Of a stretch of DNA of 37,974 nt, positions 32,334 to 37,974 are shown one piece after another. The position numbers and the translations under genes were made by a program. Source of the stretch: Mycolicibacterium houstonense (GTDB taxonomy: Bacteria; Actinomycetota; Actinomycetes; Mycobacteriales; Mycobacteriaceae); the NCBI RefSeq assembly GCF_900078665.2, contig NZ_LT546208.1, positions 343,932-381,905 of the forward strand, written 5' to 3'. Below the pieces are notes generated by a model. The model did no database searches. It saw only the letters and a list, made by a program, of their open reading frames with translations, and was not told the DNA's origin. How positions within the stretch are numbered: position 1 is the stretch's first letter; every line of letters begins with the position of its first letter.

Positions 32334-33767
32334 TCAGGACACCAAGGTGTTCTTGTACGTTTTCCCGTCCTTCATGATCACTTTGAAGTTGCGCTCGGGA
32401 TCGGCCACCAGGTCCAGGCGCGCCAGCGGGTCGCCGTCGACCACCAGCAGGTCGGCCAGCGCACCCTCCTCCACCACACCGAGCTTGCCGGCATACGGGC
32501 TGCGCTTGCCCGAAAGCGCCAGCAGCTCGGCGTTGGTGGCCGTCGCCATCCGCAATGTCTCGGCCGGCGAGAACCACTTGCCGAGGCCGGCCAACAGGGC
32601 GCCCTGCTTCCGGGCCAGCTGCGGCGAGAACAGGATGTCGGTACCGAAGGCCGTCTTGATCTTGTACTTGCGGGCCAGCTGGTACACGTTGTCGACCCCG
32701 TCGACGATCTCCCTGGCCTTGGCCGCCTCATCGGAACCGGGCGGGAAGGCGCCGATCATCTCGGCGGGAATGGGCTGAGTACTCAGCCAGATGTCTTTGT
32801 CCGCCATTTCTTTCGCGGTGGCCTCGTCCATCAGGTGAGCGTGCTCGATATTCCGTACCCCGGCGCGGATCGCCTGCGTGATGGTCTGCGGGGTGTAGGC
32901 GTGCACGGTGACGTACGTGCCCCAGTTGCCCGCCGCCTCGGTGGCGGCACGCAGTTCGGGTTCGGTGAACGTGGTGACGTCCAGCGGACTGTGTGGCGAC
33001 GACACCCCGCCGCCCGCGGTCAGTTTGATCTGCGACGCGCCCTGGAACAGCTGCTCGCGGGTCCGCATCCGCACCTCGTCGGGGCTGTCGGCGACCATGG
33101 CGGCGCCCAACGCCTCCTGATGCGACACGTGACCGGTGGTCCGCGGCAGGTCCGCGGGGGTGCGGAAGTCGCCGTGGCCACTGGTGACGGTGATGATCGC
33201 GCCCGAGGGGAAGATGCGCGGGCCGTCGACGGCACCTTCGTCGATGGCCCGCTTGAGCCCGAAACTCGGCCCACCCAGGTCGCGCACCGTGGTGAACCCG
33301 CGCATCAACGTGTCTTTGGCCTCGGCACCGGCCAGCAGATTGAGGTAGCCCGGATCGAGCGTCGTCAGTTGTGTCACGGGCGGCCGCACCAGCATCGTGT
33401 GCCAGTGGTTGTCGATCAGGCCGGGCATCAGGGTCCGGCCACCGCCGTCGATCACCGTTGCCCCTGGGTCGGCGGGTAGCGCCTGGGTCGAGATCTTCTC
33501 GATGCGGTTGCCCTTGACCCGGACATTCGACGGCGCCGACAGCGTGTCGGCGCGACCGTCGAAGATCCGCACATTGCGGAACTCCACCGATGCCGGTGCC
33601 GGACCGCCTCCGGGCGTGGGCGCGGGCCCCGGCGCCGACGGACTCGATTCAGCGGGCGGCGAGCTGGTCGCCGTGGAGTCGGCGCCGTCCTGAGCCGAAC
33701 AACCGACACCGGCCAGGATCAGTGAAAGTGCCGCAATGATGCGCAGATTCCGCAACGGAATCCCCAT
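32334..33767 (-). CDS. Amidohydrolase-family lipoprotein (imidazolonepropionase-like)
   Basis: 477 residues from ATG 33767. N-terminal signal [19 protein letters not shown] with a relaxed lipobox (cysteine after GVG), followed by a Ser/Pro/Ala/Gly linker of about 40 residues, so the enzyme is probably tethered to the outer face of the membrane. Metal-binding motifs: NHWHTML (HxH), IKLTAGGG (bridging lysine), TVHAYTP and IEHAHLMD (histidines), FGTDILF (aspartate). Such proteins hydrolyse cyclic amides or dipeptides (prolidase-like). Fourteen nt after the DUF6912 stop, so likely co-transcribed. Substrate unknown. Confidence 0.85.
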   Translation of the reverse strand: MGIPLRNLRIIAALSLILAGVGCSAQDGADSTATSSPPAESSPSAPGPAPTPGGGPAPASVEFRNVRIFDGRADTLSAPSNVRVKGNRIEKISTQALPADPGATVIDGGGRTLMPGLIDNHWHTMLVRPPVTQLTTLDPGYLNLLAGAEAKDTLMRGFTTVRDLGGPSFGLKRAIDEGAVDGPRIFPSGAIITVTSGHGDFRTPADLPRTTGHVSHQEALGAAMVADSPDEVRMRTREQLFQGASQIKLTAGGGVSSPHSPLDVTTFTEPELRAATEAAGNWGTYVTVHAYTPQTITQAIRAGVRNIEHAHLMDEATAKEMADKDIWLSTQPIPAEMIGAFPPGSDEAAKAREIVDGVDNVYQLARKYKIKTAFGTDILFSPQLARKQGALLAGLGKWFSPAETLRMATATNAELLALSGKRSPYAGKLGVVEEGALADLLVVDGDPLARLDLVADPERNFKVIMKDGKTYKNTLVS

Positions 33768-33781
33768 TTCGTCGTAAATGG

Positions 33782-34279
33782 TCAGAGCAACTCGAGCAGA
33801 AACGGCAATTCCTGCGGGGCGTACCACGCCAGGTCGTGATCCTGTGCGTCGCCGACCGTGAGCTCGGCGTCCTCGTCCCCCAGATCGGCCTCGTCGATCA
33901 CGTCGACCGCGGCCAGCACCGCGGCCTCCGCATCGGCGTTGTCGACATACACCGCGACCACGGCATCGATCGGCACCGGGCCCGACAACCGCACCACGGC
34001 GTCGTCGAGATCGGGACGAACGGTGACGTCATCGGCGTCGGCCACCACCACGGCCCGGCGCGGCGGCAGCTCCGAGTCCGGGGCGCCGGCGAGCAGCCGC
34101 AACGAGCCCAGCGCGGCGTCCCGCAGTGCCACCTCGGCGAGTTCCTCGTCGTCCCCCTCGGCATAGGCCTCGCGGAGCGTCGGGGTGACCGCGAAGGCGG
34201 TCCCGTTCACGACGAGCAGATGACGGTCGGCGACCAGCTGCTGCAGGGCGACCAGGGTCGTCGGAATGTAGACGCGCAC
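33782..34279 (-). CDS. DUF6912-family conserved protein (Rv3231c homologue)
   Basis: 165 residues from GTG 34279; TAATCT at 34291-34286, overlapping the BCCT stop codon, is six nt upstream (leaderless pattern). Small soluble acidic protein starting MRVYIPTTLVALQQLV and ending LAWYAPQELPFLLELL, both conserved in actinobacterial relatives as far as I recall. No catalytic motif. Function unknown. It is followed by the amidohydrolase gene. Confidence 0.8.
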   Translation of the reverse strand: MRVYIPTTLVALQQLVADRHLLVVNGTAFAVTPTLREAYAEGDDEELAEVALRDAALGSLRLLAGAPDSELPPRRAVVVADADDVTVRPDLDDAVVRLSGPVPIDAVVAVYVDNADAEAAVLAAVDVIDEADLGDEDAELTVGDAQDHDLAWYAPQELPFLLELL

Positions 34280-34288
34280 ACGGCGAGA

Positions 34289-36082
34289 TTAGCCGTCGTC
34301 GGCGTCCTTTCGGTCGTCGGCTTGCGGGTCCTTCTCGACTGCGATGACAAAGTCGTCGCCGTGCTGGGTCACGCCGGCGACCACCGCGTCGTTCACGGCC
34401 TCCACCGCGTATTGGCGACGGACCACCAACGGGTCGTTGCGGAGGTCGCGCACCAGCGCAACCGCCAGACCGACCATCACCATCACGAACGGCAGCGCCG
34501 CGATGATGGTGATCTTCTGCAGGCCGTTGAGCGCATCCTCGCCACCGACCAACAGCATCACCGCCGCCACCGCACCGGTGGCCACGCCCCAGAAGATGAC
34601 GGTCGGCCGCGTGGGTTTGATGGTGCCCCGCTCCGACAACGACCCCATCACGATGGAGGCCGCGTCGGCTCCCGACACGAAGAAGATAGCCACCAGAATC
34701 ATCACCACGACGCTGGCGATCGTGGCGATCGGGTACTGGTCGAGAACGCTGAACAGCTGCTGCTCGATACCGATGTCGTCGCGCACGAGGTCGGCGCCTT
34801 CCTGCTGCGCCCGGATCGCCGCACCGCCGAACACACAGAACCAGATCAGCGAAACCACGCTGGGCACGAACAGCACCCCGGCGACGAACTGGCGGATGGT
34901 CCGGCCGCGGGAGATCCGCGCGATGAACATGCCGACGAACGGCGTCCACGAGATCCACCACGCCCAGTAGAAGACCGTCCAGCCCTGCAACCACGCCTTC
35001 ACCTCGGCGCCTTCGGCACCCGTGCGGGCCGACATCATCGCCATGTCCTGCACGTAGCTGCCGATGGAGGTGGGCACCAGGTTGAGCATGAACACCGTCG
35101 GCCCGACGACGAACAGGAACAACGCCAGCGTGACGGCCAGCACCATGTTGATGTTGGACAGCCACTGGATGCCCTTGGCGACGCCCGACACCGCCGACAG
35201 CACGAACGCGACCGTGAGGATCGCGATGGTCATGATGAGGATGGCGTTGCCGGTGCGGCCGATCCCGCCGACGATCTCCAGTCCGCTGCGGATCTGCAGC
35301 GCACCCAGGCCCAGCGACGCGGCGGAGCCGAACAGCGTGGCAAAGATCGCCAGCATGTCGATGACCTTGCCCCACGGCCCGTTGGCGCGGTCGCCGAGCA
35401 ACGGCTCGAACGCGGCGCTGATCAACTGCAACCGGCCCTTGCGGTAGACGCCGTAGGCGATGGCCAGCCCCACGACGGCGTAGATGGCCCACGGATGCAG
35501 CGTCCAGTGGAACAGCGTGGTGGCCATCGCGGTCTGCACCGCCTCGGGATTTCCCTCGAGGCCGGTGCCCGGCGGCGGTGTCGCGAAGTGCGACAGCGGC
35601 TCGGACACCCCGAAGAACATCAGGCCGATGCCCATACCGGCGGAGAACATCATCGCCACCCAGGACACGGTGCGGAACTCGGGCTCCTCGTCGTCGCGGC
35701 CCAGCGGGATGTTGCCGTAGCGGCTCAGTGCCAGCCAGATCACGAACACCACGAAGCCCGATGCGGTGAGAACGAACAACCACCCCGCGTTGTTCATCAC
35801 CCAGTTCAGGGCGGAGGTGGAGGCGCTGGCCATCGACTCGGTGCTGACGAAACCCCAGACCAAGAATCCCACCGCGATCAGCGCGGTGACCCCGAACACC
35901 ACCCAGTCGAGCCCCTCACGACGGGTGTAGGCCTTCTGCTCGACCGGAATGTCGAGCACCGGGTGGGGCACGACCTCGGACACGGGCGACTTCAGCGCGC
36001 CCTCGGTCTTCTTCTTGACCGTCGACTTGTCGGCGCTCACGGTGTGTTTGTCGGAATCTCGGTTGGTCGTCTCAGCTGGCAT
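34289..36082 (-). CDS. BCCT-family betaine/carnitine/choline transporter
   Basis: 597 residues from ATG 36082; a GTG at 36124 would add 14. About 50 charged N-terminal residues precede twelve membrane helices. BCCT signatures: MFSAGMGIGLMFFGVSEP (glycine-rich TM3), HWTLHPWAIYAVVGLAIAYG, and WAWWISWTPFVGMFIARISRG (TM8 aromatic box). The cytoplasmic C-terminal tail has about 70 residues with charges, as in osmosensing BetP. Probably takes up glycine betaine or a relative driven by sodium or protons. In M. tuberculosis this position holds ppk2 and Rv3233c, so the gene appears to replace or be inserted in that block. No clear ribosome binding site is seen. Confidence 0.92.
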   Translation of the reverse strand: MPAETTNRDSDKHTVSADKSTVKKKTEGALKSPVSEVVPHPVLDIPVEQKAYTRREGLDWVVFGVTALIAVGFLVWGFVSTESMASASTSALNWVMNNAGWLFVLTASGFVVFVIWLALSRYGNIPLGRDDEEPEFRTVSWVAMMFSAGMGIGLMFFGVSEPLSHFATPPPGTGLEGNPEAVQTAMATTLFHWTLHPWAIYAVVGLAIAYGVYRKGRLQLISAAFEPLLGDRANGPWGKVIDMLAIFATLFGSAASLGLGALQIRSGLEIVGGIGRTGNAILIMTIAILTVAFVLSAVSGVAKGIQWLSNINMVLAVTLALFLFVVGPTVFMLNLVPTSIGSYVQDMAMMSARTGAEGAEVKAWLQGWTVFYWAWWISWTPFVGMFIARISRGRTIRQFVAGVLFVPSVVSLIWFCVFGGAAIRAQQEGADLVRDDIGIEQQLFSVLDQYPIATIASVVVMILVAIFFVSGADAASIVMGSLSERGTIKPTRPTVIFWGVATGAVAAVMLLVGGEDALNGLQKITIIAALPFVMVMVGLAVALVRDLRNDPLVVRRQYAVEAVNDAVVAGVTQHGDDFVIAVEKDPQADDRKDADDG

Positions 36083-36145
36083 GATCAATTCATCAGATCG
36101 CGAATTGCAGCTCAGGTCAAACACCGCACCGGGTTTTCGCCGGGA

Positions 36146-37555
36146 TTACCTGGCGGCTTCGAGCAACTCCTCGAGAGATTCGCGCAGCAGGCTGGGCAGC
36201 ACGTCGACGTCGCTCATCGCATCCCGGTCGGCGTTGATCCCGAAATAGAGCATGCCGTCGTACGAGGTGACCCCGATGGCCAGCACCTGGTTGTGCAGCA
36301 GGGGCGGGACGGCATAGGTCTCCAGCAGCTTGGTGCCCGCCACGAACATCTGTTTCTGGGCCCCCGGCACGTTGGTGATCAACAAGTTGAACAACCTCGC
36401 CGAGAAACCGGTCGCCACCCGAATTCCCATGGCGTGCAAGGTCGGTGGCGCAAACCCGGACAGCGTCACGATGGTGCGCGCATCGACCAGGCTGGCCGCG
36501 GTCGAATGCGATTCCGTGGCGTGGGCGATCTGTGACAACCGCACCACCGCGTTGCCCTCGCCGACCGGAAGATCGACCAGGAACGGCGACACCTCGCTGA
36601 TCGCCTGCCCGGGTCCGGTCGAATCCAGTTCGGCGTCCGGGTACACCGACATGGGCGCCATCGCGCGCACGGTGGTGCTGGGCGTCACCGGTTCCCCGCG
36701 TGACAGCAACCAGTTGCGCAGCGCACCGGCGACCACGGCCAGCACGACGTCGTTGATGTCGCAGTTGTAGCGGGCCCGCACCAGCCGGTAATCCTCCAAC
36801 CGGTGGTGGGCCACCGAGAATCTCCGGTTGCGCGAAACCCTGGTGTTCAGCGGGCTGCTGGGGGCAGTGCCACGGGCCACGGTGCGGGCCACGTCGGCGA
36901 CCCGGCGCCCCACCGCGGCGAGCTCGCTGGCACTGGTGGCCACCTCGGTGACGGTGTCCCGCAAGGCGGCCAGCTGACTGGTCGGCCGGGTGATCCACTC
37001 CCCGATCGCGCCGAGCACCAGTTGACGGTCGCTCGGTTCGCGGGCCGGAATCCAGATGTCCTCACCGAACTCCGGCGGCTTCTGCGACCGGTCGGCGATC
37101 ACGTGCCCGATCTCGAGGGCGGTCATCCCGTTCACCAGCGCCTGGTGCGTCTTGGTGTAGATCGCGATGCGGTTCTTGGTCAGCCCCTCGACCAGATACA
37201 TCTCCCACAGCGGACGGGTGCGGTCCAGCGGCCGCGAACCGAGCCGGGCGATGAGGTCGTGCAGCTGGGCGTCGCTGCCCGGGGACGGCAGCGCCGAGCG
37301 CCGGATGTGATAGGTGATGTCGAAGTCCCGGTCGTCCACCCACACCGGCCGCGCCAGGCCCAGCGTCACCTCGCGGACCTTCTGGCGGTAGCGCGGGATC
37401 TGCGGCAAGCGGTGCTCGACGGTCTCCAGCAAGGTCTCGTAACTCAGGCCGGACCGCGGCCTGCGCAGGATCGACAACGACCCCACGTACATCGGCGTTG
37501 CGGTGTTCTCCAAGTGGTAGAACGCTGCGTCGGACGCCGACAGTCTGTTCACCAT
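36146..37555 (-). CDS. WS/DGAT-family acyltransferase with altered active-site motif (Tgs3-like, Rv3234c)
   Basis: 469 residues, standard length, starting MVNRLSASDAAFYHLE, typical of wax ester synthase/diacylglycerol acyltransferases. The catalytic HHxxxDG motif is altered to H137-Q138-A-L-V-N142-G143: the first His stays, but the His that acts as base and the Asp are Gln and Asn. The C-terminal domain is well preserved (NLLITNVPGAQKQMF, VTSYDGMLYFGINADRD). It may be inactive, or a specialised acyl-binding protein. AAGGGGAGG about 11 nt before ATG 37555 is a good ribosome binding site. Gene order matches tgs3 in M. tuberculosis, next to an Rv3235-like gene. Confidence 0.9.
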   Translation of the reverse strand: MVNRLSASDAAFYHLENTATPMYVGSLSILRRPRSGLSYETLLETVEHRLPQIPRYRQKVREVTLGLARPVWVDDRDFDITYHIRRSALPSPGSDAQLHDLIARLGSRPLDRTRPLWEMYLVEGLTKNRIAIYTKTHQALVNGMTALEIGHVIADRSQKPPEFGEDIWIPAREPSDRQLVLGAIGEWITRPTSQLAALRDTVTEVATSASELAAVGRRVADVARTVARGTAPSSPLNTRVSRNRRFSVAHHRLEDYRLVRARYNCDINDVVLAVVAGALRNWLLSRGEPVTPSTTVRAMAPMSVYPDAELDSTGPGQAISEVSPFLVDLPVGEGNAVVRLSQIAHATESHSTAASLVDARTIVTLSGFAPPTLHAMGIRVATGFSARLFNLLITNVPGAQKQMFVAGTKLLETYAVPPLLHNQVLAIGVTSYDGMLYFGINADRDAMSDVDVLPSLLRESLEELLEAAR

Positions 37556-37724
37556 GCGGCGCCAACCTCCCCTTATCGCTCCGCTCGAACCCCGTCACGG
37601 TAACCGGCGATTCCGCGACCGCGCATCACGGGTGCGCGAGACGCGAAAAACCCGTGCGATCATTGACAGGTCTGCACCTCTCCAGCAGATGTCGCCCGTC
37701 GATGCCGACCGCTGGAGGTTGCCC

Positions 37725-37974
37725 GTGCCCATCCCCGAACTCGCCGCACAGGGTTCTGCCCGTCCACCCTTGACCGCTCCGGTCATCGACTGCGAACCAC
37801 CGGCACTGCCGCTCGGACAGGTGGCGTCGAATGTGCCTGTTGCGCCGTCTCGTCCGGCGCCCTGTCCCGCACCGACCGTGCGGCACCGGCATACCCCGCG
37901 CCGGTTGCGGGTGGTCGACGACCCACCGGAGCACCGATTGCAGGCCGACGCGGCACAGTTCGCCGACCTGGCAT
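37725..37974 (+). CDS. Rv3235-family protein, N-terminal part
   Basis: Open to the window end (83 codons visible) from GTG 37725; GGAGG at 37714-37718 with a six-nt spacer decides this start over ATG 37689 in the same frame. The visible part is Pro/Ala/Arg-rich and probably disordered, with three cysteines (DCEPP, PCPAP region), then VVDDPPEHRLQADAAQFADLA, where a folded domain seems to begin. Rv3235 in M. tuberculosis has the same proline/arginine-rich character and the same position next to tgs3. Function unknown. Confidence 0.75.
   Translation, partial: MPIPELAAQGSARPPLTAPVIDCEPPALPLGQVASNVPVAPSRPAPCPAPTVRHRHTPRRLRVVDDPPEHRLQADAAQFADLA

Noticed and set aside
33836..36535. Very long open frame (about 900 codons) on the plus strand
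   Set aside because: It is antisense to the DUF6912, BCCT and WS/DGAT genes, rich in His/Arg/Gln/Asp as expected for the mirror frame of GC-rich genes, and has no domain.
1..37974. Mobile element, prophage, CRISPR or tRNA content
   Set aside because: No transposase, integrase, phage gene, regular repeat-spacer array or cloverleaf was seen; accessory genes look individually acquired or lost.

Overview
This is a high-GC actinobacterial chromosome segment, and gene order identifies it as mycobacterial, most likely a fast-growing Mycolicibacterium. Its backbone follows M. tuberculosis Rv3211 to Rv3235 almost gene for gene: rhlE tail, Rv3212, parA-like, gpm2, entC, GNAT, membrane protein, diacylglycerol kinase, whiB1, pdtaS, TB7.3, rshA, sigH, Rv3224-like SDR, SRAP, aroA, rsgA, reductase/desA3, Rv3231c-like, tgs3-like, Rv3235-like. 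These locus correspondences are from memory, not from a search. No gene-free stretch exceeds 300 bases. I saw no tRNA, rRNA, CRISPR array, insertion sequence or prophage gene.

Layout. 1-8240: housekeeping and metabolic genes, including an overlapping gpm2-entC-GNAT operon, an orphan ParA with a PP2C phosphatase, a second type II dehydroquinase and a lipid kinase. 8241-12643: a stress-regulation core, with whiB1 (Fe-S/NO-responsive regulator) behind a CRP-like site, the PdtaS kinase with a small biotinyl protein, the 30-residue ribosomal protein bL37, the sigH-rshA thiol-stress pair behind a textbook SigH promoter, and a YbaK tRNA deacylase. 12770-18496: an acyl-CoA catabolic cassette (two acyl-CoA dehydrogenases, a double-length CoA-transferase, a LysR regulator). 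18498-25240: a mosaic of accessory genes, including a VanY-type peptidase, a 49-residue copper metallothionein, SDR, methyltransferase, class C beta-lactamase, a TetR-crotonase pair and an NPPF methyltransferase overlapping the SRAP gene. 26077-28373: aroA and rsgA. 28434-37555: SDR, a small secreted protein, the acyl-CoA desaturase DesA3 with its reductase, an amidohydrolase lipoprotein, a BCCT transporter and a WS/DGAT-family acyltransferase. The window ends inside an Rv3235-family gene.

The regulatory DNA is the most informative part. The reductase and desA3 genes each carry an AACCTACG/CGTAGGTT palindrome at the promoter, implying one shared regulator. sigH has a SigH-type promoter feeding a well-placed upstream GTG start, which predicts a long and a short SigH isoform. 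The tetR gene sits behind three copies of a TAGAG-type repeat. Eleven genes have a TANNNT-like box 6-8 nt before the start codon, the signature of leaderless mRNA. Two genes (bL37 and metallothionein) are shorter than usual gene-calling cut-offs and were read directly from the DNA.
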